64,000 nucleotides of DNA from Heterocephalus glaber (taxonomy: Eukaryota; Chordata; Mammalia; Rodentia; Bathyergidae), in the NCBI RefSeq assembly GCF_000247695.1, contig NW_004624751.1, forward strand, positions 21,888,454 through 21,952,453, read 5' to 3'. A program made the position numbers and the translations under genes. Shown one piece after another: positions 46,731-59,312 of the stretch; the first letter of the stretch is position 1; every line of letters begins with the position of its first letter. The notes beneath the pieces were generated by a model. It ran no database searches, was not told the DNA's origin, and was given only the letters and a program-made list of their open reading frames with translations.

Positions 46731-47727
46731 CAGAGAAACTGTTGTAGTACACTCATTTGAAGAAAGGCAGGAACAATCTCCAGAAAATATTTCTTAACAC
46801 TAGGGATAATACTATGAATAAAAATATAGACAATAATTTCATAGAATCATGAAAACAGCTCAGAAAATCTGTAAAATGTTTTGTTTCATAGTAAAGAAAT
46901 GTATTTTTAACACAAGCGTACATTTCTGGAGACTCCTGCAGTTAGGTTCCAGTCTCCTGCCCAGTATATGATGGAGGACTGAGAAATGAAACTAAAAGAC
47001 AGAACTAGGTGAGAAAATGGGGTGCCGGGACGACCAATACCAGTGCAGCTGACAAAGGCCCTGGCCCATCTAAGCCACTGAATTTTATTGGCAGTCAGTT
47101 GGGGTAAAGGCAAGCTACATGCGAGGGCAGTACTACATGTGAGGAAGGGCAGTTGTGCCATTTCTATGAAAATTAATGTAAACAAGACTCATAAAGGACA
47201 AAAAAAGCATTTTTGAATTAGGAACAGAATAGACAAAATATATGGTTGTAATCAGAATATGGTCCTTCTAGTAAGAAGGTTTTATTCATGGGAATGGAAT
47301 TTGGGTGTGAGTTACTCTGAACTTTGCATCTAGGCTTCGGCTGGACCCACTTCTCAAAACAAGCCAATTGTGGGGTCAAATCTTTACAGCCTGAATTAGT
47401 TACAACCTGCTTTGGGGCATAATAAATATTATTGTCCCCTGCAATATATAATACATATGTATGTATACACAAATGTGTTTAATTTATGTATATGTATATT
47501 ATAGGCAGGTATGTTTATAATTTGTTCAGGCATTCTCGTACTAAATAGGAGTGAATAGAAAGCATATATTCTGTGTTAGGCCATAGGCTCTGAAGATAAT
47601 TGTCAAAAATTTTTAATAGTTTCTCATTTATCTGTCTCTTTATAGCTGATTAATTAAATACCAATGATGATGTATCAATTAAATTTGGTAAGAGTGTTTC
47701 TAAGAAAAGAAATATTTAGAAACCTTG
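46731..47727. other. Unannotated sequence
   Basis: Bases 46915-47165 and 47260-47420 are less AT-rich and not assigned. The open frames at 46907-47185 and 47218-47472 lack domains. Confidence 0.5.
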
Positions 47728-47826
47728 GGTGTCTGTCTATCTATCTATCTGTCTATCTATCTATCTATCTATGTATCTATGTATGTATGTATGTATGTAT
47801 GTATCTATCATCTATCTACACACATA
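47728..47826. repeat. Compound (TCTA)n/(TGTA)n microsatellite
   Basis: TCTA units with TCTG interruptions, then TGTA units, then TCTA and ACACATACATACA. The repetitive Ser-Ile-Tyr-Leu and Met-Tyr-Val-Cys frames across it are not genes. Confidence 0.97.
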
Positions 47827-48039
47827 CATACAAATCACACTGTACATAGTATCAGTGCCATAGTGGAGTATATATGCATGTGGGGATGTCATGTGGGTGT
47901 GTGCATACACAAGTGGTGGGTATAAGCAGATGATTCACACCCCCATGCTACTCTCCCCCTCATCTCAATACATTATTTATCAAGTTGTTAAAGGCAAATC
48001 ATAATCAATTTCTTATTTCTCTTTCTAAATCTACTTTTA

Positions 48040-48815
48040 AAACTCTAGCAAGTCTACTCAAGTGTACACCTAAAGTACCTAGCAAACCCTTGTTCTTTCC
48101 ATCTAGATCACTGCTTCCCTAGTTCAAGCCAGGATGGGTTTAGTAGTGCCTGGATTATTGCACCCGTGTTCTCACTACTCCTAATGCCTACTCTTAACCA
48201 CCATCATTAACCTTGCACAAGGTGGACAATAGACACTTTTAAAAAAAGAAAATAATAGTAAAAAAAAATCATAACCCTGTTTGACAATGTCTAAGGTTTT
48301 TAGTTAGACTGATTGTAATAAAATCGAAACCACTTTTGGCTCCTGCCTTCCTGGCTGATCTTGGGTGGCATCTCATTTTCTCCCCACTTCCCTCATTGCT
48401 CCTCTTTAGAAGCCATGTGAGTTCTCTATGCTCCTGCAGCTGTCAATTCCTTGAGGTTGTCACACTCACGGACTGATGGGGCCTCCTCTGGCTTCATTCC
48501 ACATGGTATGCTCATCCTTAGACTTTCCACGGTAGCTTGCTGCTTAAAATAAATTTCACCATTTCGGAGGTAGACCTTTCTTACTAGGCTAAAATACAGT
48601 GGACATCCACAAGTAAAGTCTCTTCTTTTCACAGCAATTATCTGATTCTTCTTTTTTCCCCCATCATTTCATTTTCTTCTATTCTTTATTAGAAGAAAAT
48701 ACAAGAGTAAGAATTTTATCTTTCTCCTTTAGTAACATAACCCTGACATTGAGAACAAAGGTTTGGTACATAGTAAGTGGTTAGTAAATGTTGTTGATTA
48801 AATATTGTTCAATAG
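48040..48815 (+). repeat. Long LINE L2, 3' region to terminus
   Basis: CTGGATTATTGCACCCGTGTTCTCACTACTCC, TTGGCTCCTGCCTTCCTGGCTGATCTTGGG, CCACTTCCCTCATTGCTCC, TTTCACCATTTCGGAGGTAGACC, and the end GGTTTGGTACATAGTAAGTGGTTAGTAAATG keep the L2 order across nearly 800 bases. It is the longest L2 in the window. Confidence 0.75.
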
Positions 48816-49599
48816 CCATGAAATAGCCATTGGCACATAGATGGTATTTCACATTAAACACACAAACTACTTTGCTTGGGGAATATAGTGAAGTGCTCCA
48901 CTGGTCCTATTTTAACTAAGATTTAATCTCACAAACTGCAAGAGAAAACCATTCAAACGATATCAGCAATGATTTCTTCACCTTTGAGTCACGGTGCTGT
49001 AGAGAATGGGCCTAATCTAAAGATTTCCTACCTATGCATCTGCTAATGGAAGATTTAGGATTTGATGTAAAAATTAGACTGAGGATGACCATGAACGTTT
49101 GCCAGCCACAAGGCTTTACAAAATTATTAGATGATTAAGAGACAAAAGACAAAAGAGGTTGGAAACATTTACTTAATCATTTATGAAGCACATGAGCTAT
49201 TCCAAGCTCCATCCATTCTACATTATGCCCCTCTCATCCTGTGGATAAAGATGAGCCACAGTGGCATAAAAAATATGCAGTGCCTCAAGCTATGCTTCTT
49301 TCTAAGTTAATAAAACTGTGCAATAATCATCAAGGGAATAATATAAACCGGAAGCAGTTATCATGTTGGTGATTGGCAGCTATGATAAACCAATGCCAAC
49401 AACTAACAAAGGCAACAATACCTGAAAGAATGTATTTGTTTTCTTTCAATAAGAAAATTCACACAGACAAAAGTTTCCCTTATTTTTGCTGCAGCCATAA
49501 AAATCTTTGGCCAGACTACAGGTAGTTAGTGGTGGTCCTGAGCACTAAAGTAATCCTTCTAATTTCCCACTTTATAGTTACATAGGTGTAACTCTTTGA
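48816..49599. other. Unannotated sequence
   Basis: No gene or repeat recognised. Confidence 0.5.
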
Positions 49600-49988
49600 G
49601 TTCACAGTATACTGTCTAACCAAGCATTTCTCCAAAGAAGATACAAATGGCCAACATGTATCTGAAAAGGTGCTCAATGTTACTTATCTTCACAGAAATG
49701 TGAATCAAAGCCATGTGTGTTAGGATGGCTGTTAGCAAAACCAGAGAAATCGAACAAAAGAATATGAAGAAATTGCAACACTTAAGTACTGTTTGTGGGA
49801 ATGTGGAATGGTGCAGCCACTATAGGGGACAATATAGAGGTTCCTCTACAAATTAAAATTACCATATAGTCCAGCAATACAACTTTTATATATATATCAA
49901 AAAGAGTTGAAGTGAAGGTTTCAAGACATACTGGCACCCTCTTGTTCATTGAAGTATCACTCACAATAAACAGGATTTAGAAATAAGT

Positions 49989-50450
49989 CAGGCGTGATGG
50001 CACATGCCCGTAATCCCAGCACTCTGAAAGGCTGAGGCATGAGGATCACAAATTCAAACCCAAGGGGAAAGGGGCTCAAGAGACAGAGGGAAGGACAGGA
50101 TGAAGGGTAAAAGCAGAAATTGAGATGTGTTAGGTACACGTACCAACGCCACATAAGGAAAGTAAACATTATGTACTACAAACATGTACCCCCCAAAGAG
50201 AAAGGGGATCAATGGATGGGTGGAGCAGGGAAGGAGAGGAAGGAAAAGGGTTGAAAAAAAGAATGAAGATGTGATATACACCTGTACCAACTTTCCATGA
50301 GGAGCTTAAATATTAAACATCATGTACTACACATATGTGACTAATCTATTAATAAACTAAAAACAAAAACAACAACAAAACAAGTTCAAACCCAGCCTGG
50401 GCAACTTAGTACCTTATTGAGACCTTGCCTAAAAACAGAAAAAGAAAAAA
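49989..50450 (+). repeat. B1 SINE, itself interrupted
   Basis: The left half is 49989-50062 (AGGCGTGATGGCACATGCCCGTAATCCCAGCACTCTG, GAGGATCACAAATTCAAACCC). The right half is 50381-50450 (AGTTCAAACCCAGCCTGGGCAACTTAG, GAGACCTTGCCTAAAAAC and an A-rich end). The two halves join at a duplicated 14-base site. Confidence 0.88.
50049..50394 (+). repeat. Small retro-insert inside the B1, with duplications
   Basis: The insert 50063-50380 is flanked by CAAATTCAAACCCA (50049-50062) and CAAGTTCAAACCCA (50381-50394), and ends in an A-rich AAACAAAAACAACAACAAAA tail, so it is an L1-mediated insertion. The body is purine-rich with two similar units: GTACACGTACCAACGCCACA...ATGTACTACAAACATG and ACACCTGTACCAACTTTCCA...ATGTACTACACATATG. 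It resembles L1 3'UTR sequence in composition, but I cannot assign a family. Confidence 0.7.
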
Positions 50451-51060
50451 GTATATATATATGTGGAAACAACTCAAAGGCCCATCGAGAGATGAATGAA
50501 TAAAGAAAACATGGTATATATGTACCATAGAATATTATTCAGTCTTAAAAAAGACAAATATCCTCCTATTTATAATAACACAGATGAAGTTGGAAGACAT
50601 TCTACTAACTGAAATAAGTCAGTGGCGGGGACAAATACTGTGTCTAAAATAATCAAACTCATAGAAGCAGAGATTAGAATGGTTGCTGCCAAGGGCTGGG
50701 GGAAATAGGGATGGGGAACAGTTTCTCAAAGTGTATAAAGTATGTTATGCAAGATGAGTAAGTTCTAGAGATCTATTGTAAGCATAGTATCTACAGTTAA
50801 CAGTCTGACATTATGCACTTTAATAGAATGAATTATCTCATATTAAGTGTTCTTACAAAAACAAACAAAAAATAGCCCCACAAAAGAACACAAGAAAGTT
50901 TTGGAAGATAATATGTTTAGTTCCTTCATTAAAGTGGTGGCATTGTGGAAGCATGCATATATCTCAACTCATCAAAATGTGTACATTAAATGTGTGCAGT
51001 GTTTTGTACATCAGTCGCATCTCAATAAAGCTTATAAACAAAAAACAAACAAAAACATTT

Positions 51061-54000
51061 TAAGCTAATTAGAATATATAATCAAAATAGCTATAACGAA
51101 ACATCTTAGCATCAAGACTGCTTGCAGAAAAAGCAAACAAGCATGTTTTCATATAAGTACTGAGTTGAATATTCAGCTTTCTAGCAGGGCTGGGTAAGGA
51201 AACTTTATCCAAAAGGCATACACTATAAAACCCTCAGCATAAGGAAAATGAATGACCTCAATATAGGAGGTTTTGGAGTTTCCAGGGCTTCAAATACTAG
51301 AAAACCTGCTGCCTCCACAATTCCCACACCTTTTCCTAAGCAAAATGTCACACAATCACACTGAGGACACTTGTGGCCTCTAATGGCCAGATAATGGACC
51401 ACAATAAAAGTTATGAGACCCCAGCTGGGGTGAAACTCATAATGGTTGGTAAGATCCGTTATTTGCCCATTAGGAGCTACAGAGAAGAGAGACAATTGTC
51501 AACCAAAAAGAAAAAAAAAATTACATGTATTTCTCTTACTTGAGAAAAAAATTCTAATTCCCCCAAGAATGAGTGGCAATTTTCCTGTGTATACAAGTTT
51601 CTGTCTATCCATCCTGCACATATGTACAGAAAATATTCAATGTATAAATGCACTTTGTTGACCTAAGTTGATGGATTCTGATTGCAGCTCCACATTGAAT
51701 TTCAAAATAATTAACTACAATTTTCAGTGTTACAACAAAAATAAAGGAATAACAATAAGAGAGAAGATAAAAAAATTGGCTCAGGTTAAAAGTCTAAATG
51801 ATTGTCCCATCTCTCCAATTGAAGTATGTTTCAAAGCATCATAATCAGTAGTTTGCACATTGTCGTATTTTCTGGATATCTGTCTCCTTCTTTGGAAAGA
51901 GCCGAGACCCTTTCAATTACAAGAGTGGAGAGTTATTATTCCAGTGTCTTAGTAATATTTCCTTAGAAATCAATAAATACATCTTTAGCTATTTCATTTA
52001 GCCTTCAGGGATGTTTGATATTTTAGCTGTGTCTTCTAATGAATATAATGGCTGAGTTACATCAATATCCTTTTAAAAAAATATAGTGCATGTGACTCTC
52101 TTCCCTTGTCTGTCTCACCTTTAGATGAAACTAGAGTCAATGTGGAGTAATCTGTTGTTATCCATTGTGTATGTTTGGCATGTGGGGGAGGCTACAGGGA
52201 CGCTTGACATACTAGTCACACACCAAGGGCCTTAGGATCTGTTAATATCCTAAAATTGCTTCTCTTGTTTGATGGAGAAGATTATCCATTTGAGACACTT
52301 CCGTATTAAAGGAAAATATAGTCCTGATCCTAAGATTGCTTCACATTTTGAGACAATTACTTATTTAGGTATAATTAGCAGACAAAACAAGTGAGTGTTT
52401 AATACAGCTTGGAAATTTAAATATCCTATTTAAAATGGTGTTTCTCTAGCATAAATAAATGATATGTCAAAAGTGTGTTCAATACATTTTATAGTTAAGC
52501 TTATGTTAATCTCCCCTTTCACATCACAGGAATTTTTAAAAAGTGATACTCTTTAAAGATCCTAAATATTGATTCAAGAAATCTAAGATCCTTACAATCA
52601 TTTTATTGCTGATTTAGTCATATTTTGTGGGAGTAGTGATATTTAAATAAAATTTGTTCTAATATACTGTTGACTTAAAAATGGTATGTTTCTTTTGCAT
52701 TTTTAGTAAATTTATATTCACAAGATTTAACTGTAACTCTGTGGCTGTTATCTTTTCTTGTATTTTGTTTGTAATACAGAAGGCAGACCAATTGTTAAAG
52801 AATTTGGAGACAAAATGCTATGAAATAGTAAAACAACACTACTAGTTTAATTTTTTGTAGTTTTTTTCCCCCCAGGATCTGAGTCATCATAAAAACATGA
52901 TATCAAGATCTGTTGTTACCATGGGTGTCATGTGAAGGCATTAGGAAGTGATGAAGGACAGACTTCTGGCTTCTAGTATGTGACAGAGCAGAGTCTTGAT
53001 TTTGATAAAGTGCCCCGTGTGCCCTTCAGAGAGTAGCCCACCATTCTGCAGTCATGCTTTACCTTTTGGAAGAGTTCAGATTTATACAGCGTGGGGTGGG
53101 GTGTCATCCTCCGCTGCAGCTACTGTGTTGAGTTAGGTTAGAGGCTCTGGACCACATATACTGTGAATCATGTAATCTATCATGCTTTTTGCTTTCTCAT
53201 GGCTGTTAGAAAGCTTGTAGCCATATTTGTGGCTGGGTTTTAACTACTGTATACAATTTCATGTATCTGTAAGTGGACAAAAAGGCCCTGTTTTCATGAC
53301 TCAGGGTCTTTGGCTGCATCACTCACCATTTATGCTGAGTGATGGCACTTACAGACACAGAAGAAAAGAGGGAGGGAAGGAAGGAAACTAGGAAAGATTA
53401 AAAGAAAGAGAAAGTCTATGTGTGTGTTATATAACATATAATTGTGCTATCTATCATGGGTGCCTTAGCCACAGATGACTATTAAACCATTGGAAAGTGG
53501 TAAGCCCAAATTGAGATGCAATATAAAGGTAAACATGTACTTTGAAGACTTAGTATGAATATGATATAAATATGTTATCAGTAATTTTTATATGTTGAAA
53601 TGGTAATATTGTGGATATATTGGGCCATATAGAATTTCATTAAGATCAATTATCAGCTTTCTACTTTTTAAAAAGTGGCTAGTAGAACATGTAAAACTAT
53701 GCATGTGGCTCACATTTGTTACTTGCACTCTGTTCTTCTTGGCTAGCACTATAGTGTCCCATAGTAGGTTGGTGTTGACTCCATAACTTTTGTAGAGCAA
53801 ATTTTTCTCATGGCGTTATATCCTATGTTAGCTGTGGACAAAACCTGTTTTTGTGGGGGTTTTTTTGCAGATCCTCTCCTCATCAGAATCTTAGCTTCTT
53901 CATTTTAATAACTGTAACAATACAGTCACAGAGACTGTTCTTCTAAATTCTCCATTGACAGCCAGGCATTGTGATATTACCTTCAAAGGATTTGGGCACA

Positions 54001-57000
54001 GGAGACTGATGCTTTGAAAGAATTGCTTCTCTGTTAGTGCATAGATGCCCTTCCATTTTCATACACTTAAGAAAAACAAACTTAGTGAATTGTCTGTTTC
54101 TACCATAGATTAATAGTAAAGTACATGAAAGCATCCTCTTTTCTTGAAAATAAACAATATGGGGATAGTGTCTTCAATCTTATTTTCTTTAGCTTTATGA
54201 GATGCTACTGTTGAAATTCCAGATGGATAAATTCTTGCAACCTAAAACAGATTCTATGAGAATGATTTCTGAATTAGAATCTACAGCAATTTCATTTGAT
54301 TGCAGTTTGAATATATTGTCATTAACTTGGAGACCATAACTGCCGATGCATTGTTCTGCAATATTTAAATACTTGAGGCTGAGCAAGTGAGACTCAACAA
54401 TGCGACCTCCCTCTCCAGTTTCAAGTATTCCATTTGCTAGGCCATTTAAATATGAGTGAAGGACTTTCGGTGGCTAAGCATGGATTGTTGAGAGTGTCAC
54501 AAAATAATTTATTTTTGTATTTTCTCTTGGGACCCCACCCTTTCTGTCCTGGCTCTTACAAAGGACAGTGAGAGCAATTTCCTGTGGAAGAAGAAGCAAC
54601 TCTAAGGCTACGCTGTCTTCCCGGCAAAGTCAGTGGCCAATGTTAGTGCATAAAATTATCATCACTAATGCAATTCCATGGGGGTAAGTCCTTGTCTGCA
54701 GAGAGTTTGGGTAAATCCCTCCTGTTGGAGAATAAAGCCACTGTCATTGGTCTTGAGAGACACAGAGCACAGTCAGCTAAAGAGCAGCACTTAGGCAAGG
54801 AGCGAGAGAAAACTTTCTATCTTGGGATACATTTCAAGGTATCATAAGTGTTTGGCTAGTAATATAATATTTAATGTGGTTTTCATGAATAAAATATTGG
54901 TTTGTAATATATTTTCAAAAATACGGACGTGATGACCAGTTTAAAATTCATGCATCTATTTTCCTCCGGAGTGATCAGTGGCTTCTGATTAGGATGACAA
55001 AGATGGGTTATAAACCGTGTAGCATTCTGCAGAATTGCTGTGTATTAGAGGCCCTGAGACCAGCAAAATTAGATTAAGGTTAAGGGAGGAATGTAAATTT
55101 TGTTAATAAGGTTTCTATATTTTAATTCAAATCCAAACACCCTGCGGGCCTATTGATGATAATCCCATTTAATCTTGCAAGAAGCTTTCCTGGTATCAAG
55201 GGATCTAGATCACTACTGCCCTTTATTACTTGGAAAATGAAGAATTTTCTGAAATCTTTACCTTTACATAGTATAAATATAATGATAGTATTTTAATGAT
55301 TTTTAAAAAGCAAATATATTCATATGATTATGTATCAATTCAAACATATTATATATAATATGTTTGATGCATATAAATCCTAATGCATGTATCATATATT
55401 CATCCATTCTACAACTTTGTGATTAAAATCTCTCACATCTAACAAATTTATGCTAAATTTACTAACCATGTGTCATTTGAAACACTGAGACCCTAAAATG
55501 TTATGAATGGACATGATTTAAAAATGTTTAAAGAATTAAAGTGAAGACATGTTCCTGTGATCCCCGGGCTTCCTGCTTAGGCAAATGGCTTCTCCACTCT
55601 AGGGACTGGGGTTTTCTGCTTCTCACCTTTCATTTTAGTGTCTCTCTGCTTTCTCCCATGGTGCCTCTTTATACCCACAGAGAGTCCTACCTGGGCTCTC
55701 ATTATGGTATAGTTTAAATTGCAACATATGCTGGTCCTCTTTTCTGTGTGGGCTGCCTGCATCCCTCTTGAATACATGCTAAACAATTCTATATTCATTC
55801 TCTCTGGCACATTACACACACACACACACACATGTGTATGCACATATTCCATACATTCTAAAGTCTCAAATGCTTAAGTCTTTTTTTTAAAGGTTGTTAT
55901 TAGGGTGGAGTGTAAAGGGTGTAAGTTTTAAAGCTGGATAAATTATACATATAAGCATATATATTTGTGTACATTAGCATTTATATATATATGCTAATTT
56001 CCTTCTCACTTCCTTCTCACCTTCTCACTTTCCTTCTCTCATCAAGGCATCTGCACCTACAGTTATCCTTTCTCTACCATCATTTCTTCTCTTTATTATT
56101 CCCATTAGCATAAAACATTTAATGCTGCTTCATATATTAAAAAAAGTGTTAGACAAGATAAATACAGTGGTACCTTGGTTAGAGAATTTAATTCTTTCCA
56201 TGATTCTGGTTGCAATATATGTACTATGCTTGCAATTTGGTACCTGTTTACCCTTCTAGTCAAGAGCCACATGACAAGCTATTTGCTTGTCGTATTTAGT
56301 GCTGCATACCAAGTACTTAGAATACTGGTACCAGTGTTCCGGCATCTTTCACATTTTCAGGAAATATTTGTTAAATGAATGAATGAGTGAATGAGATCAT
56401 TGTATAGGTTCAGTTGATGTTGGCTTTCGTAATGAAATTAATATTTTTTGAACCTGACGTTTGTTATTAAATGATGAAATAGTGCTGAGTAACCAGACAA
56501 CAGAGCTTGCTTAAAGATAATACACATTTGAATCCTGGGAGACTTGTGTGTGCATATACCAGTGGTTCTCTTGTTGATGTTTCATAGCCCACCATGAAAT
56601 TTTAGAACATTCTACTTTGCTTACTTCCCTCTTATTCTTTGAAAATGCTATACACATTCTAGCTATTTCTCTATAATCATTGCACATGATTATAGAAAAA
56701 TATTAAGCACAAACTTACATATATTTTAATCTAATTAATCTAATCTATATTTTCATTTGCTCTAATATGTGAAAATTTGAAAGTCAAGAACTGTCTCATT
56801 TCTGAGACTTTTTTTTAACTTAGGAAATACATTACAAATATTGCCATTGATTGATTGAAGCTATATAGAACACATGGAAAATTCTCAATATCTTAATATT
56901 TTCTAGTTGTGACTTCACTTTAAAACTTTGGTGCATTTGGAATTTCCTTTAAAATAAAATATGACTAAAAATTTACAATGTGGAAATGCTTTGATTTTGT

Positions 57001-57339
57001 TCTTCAGATGCAATCATCATGTGTTTGGTAATCTGTGACAGATAACATCATTGTGAATTAAAATTTAATAAAGGAACACAGTATAATTACCAGCTCCCCC
57101 AGACTTAGTGCATGCATCTTATTAAAACAAATCCAATAAAAATGAAACAAAGTCATCCAAAGACATGCTTTGAGCATGCTGTTTCACTGTCTGCACAATT
57201 TCCATGTTTCTTCATTGCCTTAAGGGTAAAATGGCAAATTTCTTAACCTGAAAATCATGTTTTTGCACATTCTGATCTTAGCCGATCTTCACAACCTCAC
57301 GTTTGGTTACTCTTATATACAAACCCAATTTGGCAGTTA
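51061..57339. other. Longest repeat-poor block
   Basis: More than 6 kb with few recognisable repeats and no supported gene. Blocks with higher GC lie at 51220-51480, 52900-53150, 54380-54800 and 55560-55780. A 93-codon open stretch lies on the minus strand at 54195-54474. Around 55983-56045 there is a short CTTCTCA tandem. Its repeat poverty suggests old, possibly constrained sequence. Confidence 0.5.
55813..55832. repeat. (CA)n microsatellite
   Basis: About nine to ten CA units. It explains the start of the minus-strand open frame at 55577-55852. Confidence 0.95.
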
Positions 57340-57500
57340 GGTGGTTTGTAGTGTGCACTCTGACATCAGGCAGAACTGACTGAGAAGTTGCTACTGGGGA
57401 GATGTTTTTCCCACCTTCTGGGCCTCAGTTCTCCCATCCAGGTCCATGGCACCTATCTTATTGCACAGCTTTGAGGATTGTGGCTGTGTCAGGATCCATA
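57340..57500 (+). repeat. MIR SINE
   Basis: CAGGCAGAACTGACTGAGAAG, TTCTGGGCCTCAGTTCTCCCATCCAG, GCACAGCTTTGAGGATTGTGG follows the MIR core. Confidence 0.6.
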
Positions 57501-57529
57501 TGGTCTCTGGCCATCAGAAGCTCCCAATA

Positions 57530-57800
57530 ATTATAAGCAATTATTGTCATTTCTTGAGCACATCCTTTTAATTCCAGATTTAGTGTCTTTGCATCCTTCT
57601 TTGAAAAGTCATAGAAAAATCATTACTTTCCTCTCTTCTCATCCTTCAAAGCCCCTCCTCTGTGAAGCCCTGACAGTCTGGTTTAGCACAAAGTGATTGC
57701 GTTTTCTCTACACCTACAGTTCTCATTTTCTATATCACTCTGTTAAAAATACATTGCCTTATGATATCTCTGAGTCTCTCATAATTCATTATTCCACATG
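57530..57800 (+). repeat. LINE L2, 3' region
   Basis: CATCCTTCAAAGCCCCTCCTCTGTGAAGCC, CACAAAGTGATTGCGTTTTCTC, TCTCATTTTCTATATCACTCTG matches the L2 region 'cctccaggaagccttccctg...tagcactcatcacactg'. Confidence 0.6.
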
Positions 57801-58057
57801 GTTATTTTGTGGACAGGGTTGGCTTTGTAGGAAATTGTGGTTGAAGCTACAGGGAAGTTCTCAGACTGATAAAGACTCAGCTGTGTCTGTCAGAGCTTCC
57901 TGGGGGGGCTACTGGGGTGGAGTGGGGGTCAGTGATTCCCTAACCAACTTCAGTGGGTCAGGTAAATTAGGCTCTGAGTCTCATCCTCAATTTTTACTTC
58001 AAAGCAACAACTTTTCAACTATTTCTCCATTATTATTATTTTACTAACAGCCTCACC

Positions 58058-58246
58058 TTTTGCAGTACTGACTATTAAAGCCAAGGCCTTTGCACTGAAT
58101 GACATCCCCAGCCCTTCAAAATATTTAAATTTTGAGACAGGTATTCACTAAGTCACTAAATTGCCCAGTCTGGGCCTGAACTTGCAACCTTCCTGACTCA
58201 GCCTCCTGGAGTGCTGGGATTACAGGTGTGTGCGACCATGCCCAGG
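58058..58246 (-). repeat. B1-dID composite SINE, antisense
   Basis: GCAGTACTGACTATTAAAGCC, AATGACATCCCCAGCCCTTC (reverse ID half, decayed), TTTTGAGACAGGTATTCACTAAGTC, CTCAGCCTCCTGGAGTGCTGGGATTACAGG (reverse B1 half). Second member of this composite family in the window. Confidence 0.9.
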
Positions 58247-59160
58247 TTAAAATTCATTTTATAAAATTAAATATGAAAATACCAAGTAAGAATTCATCAA
58301 CAAAAGATTTTCCTTAGTATACAAAATTTTACATTCAATTTTCCAGTACAAACTTCTAACTTTAACAAGGGCCTAGGAGTCATAAAACAAAGTTTTGTAT
58401 TTCGGGCTGCCATTAGAACTACATTTTCAAAACCTCAGCTCCCTTAATGTGAAGTTTTCCTGTTTATTCAGTTATATTTTGAAAGATTTTGAGAGCAGAG
58501 ACCATTTATTATATTTCTTTGCTTTCCTCCCACCCCCAGCTCACAACCTTAAACATAATTCTAAAGCCTATATATGAGGGCAATAAATAAATAATACAAC
58601 CTTAGAATCGAAAGCAATGGGCTATTTGAGCTGTACTTCCTGCAGAGCAAAAGGGTGTCTGATAAAGTAACATAGGAAGCAGCATATAGTCAGGAAGCAG
58701 CTGCTATTGGAATGGAGACTTTGAGGGAGCAGAATTCACACTAAAAAATATGTTGCCAAAATCTTAGCGACTGGGGCACAGGACACAGCTGTACCTTTAA
58801 CACTTGCACCAAGCCTGCAAACAGCAGTTGTGGAATGCTGTCTCTGGCATTGACACTGGACAGCAATGAGGACACAATGACTTTGCAGCACTTTCTGAAG
58901 CTTGTGATGCTGCTCATGGGAACTGAAAAAAGAGTTAGACGAACACATAAAGTGACAAGTACTACTAAAACAAAGCAGCTGCACAATTACATGCATAGAT
59001 GGAAAATTCTTCCTTACTAATGTTTTATTTTTGTCTCAGAATTTGATCAGCCCATTGTAATGGTGTGGATCAGTATGGAAACCAGGGCCACTTCAGGTTG
59101 GACCCTTTAGACAATCCTGAGAGTCCACTCAAGTCAGCATGGAAACTTCATCTAAGGTGG
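58247..59160. other. Unannotated sequence
   Basis: Open frames on both strands at 58736-59020 have no domain. No repeat recognised. Confidence 0.5.
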
Positions 59161-59162
59161 TT

Positions 59163-59312
59163 CCTGGATCGTTCTAGGGTCTCACTATGTAGTTCAGGCT
59201 GGGCTTGAACTCACTAGGTAGCCCAGCCTCAAACTCATGGAGATCCTCCTGCCTCAACCTCCCAAATGCTGAGATTATAGGTGTGCACCACCACGCCTGG
59301 CTTGGATCTTTC
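59163..59312 (-). repeat. B1 SINE, antisense
   Basis: The core at about 59175-59301 has AGGGTCTCACTATGTAGTTC, GGCTGGGCTTGAACTC, a second TAGCCCAGCCTCAAACTCAT (internal duplication), CCTGCCTCAACCTCCCAAAT, then GGTGTGCACCACCACGCCTG. Short duplications CTGGATCGTT and TTGGATCTTT flank it. This copy has the full B1 head. Confidence 0.93.

Larger units (their letters stand above)
49600..51060 (+). repeat. L1M LINE 3' end, split by a nested SINE
   Basis: The left part (49600-49988) reads TTTCTCCAAAGAAGATACAAATGGCC, AAATGTGAATCAAAGCC, ACAATATAGAGGTTCCTCTAC. The right part (50451-51060) continues with ACAACTCAAAGGCCCATCG, CAGATGAAGTTGGAAGACATTC and AAATAAGTCAGTGG. It then has the 3'UTR ACAGTTTCTCAAAGTGTATAAAG, ATGTTATGCAAGATGAGTAAG and ends with CATCTCAATAAAGC plus an A-rich tail. 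The B1 insertion removed nothing obvious. Confidence 0.9.

Noticed and set aside
47664..47925. Tyr/Ser/Ile-rich open frames
   Set aside because: They are translations of the TCTA/TGTA microsatellite.
56160..56345. CAGTGGTACCTTGG start, reminiscent of a DNA-transposon terminal repeat
   Set aside because: I could not find a matching inverted end or a recognisable body.
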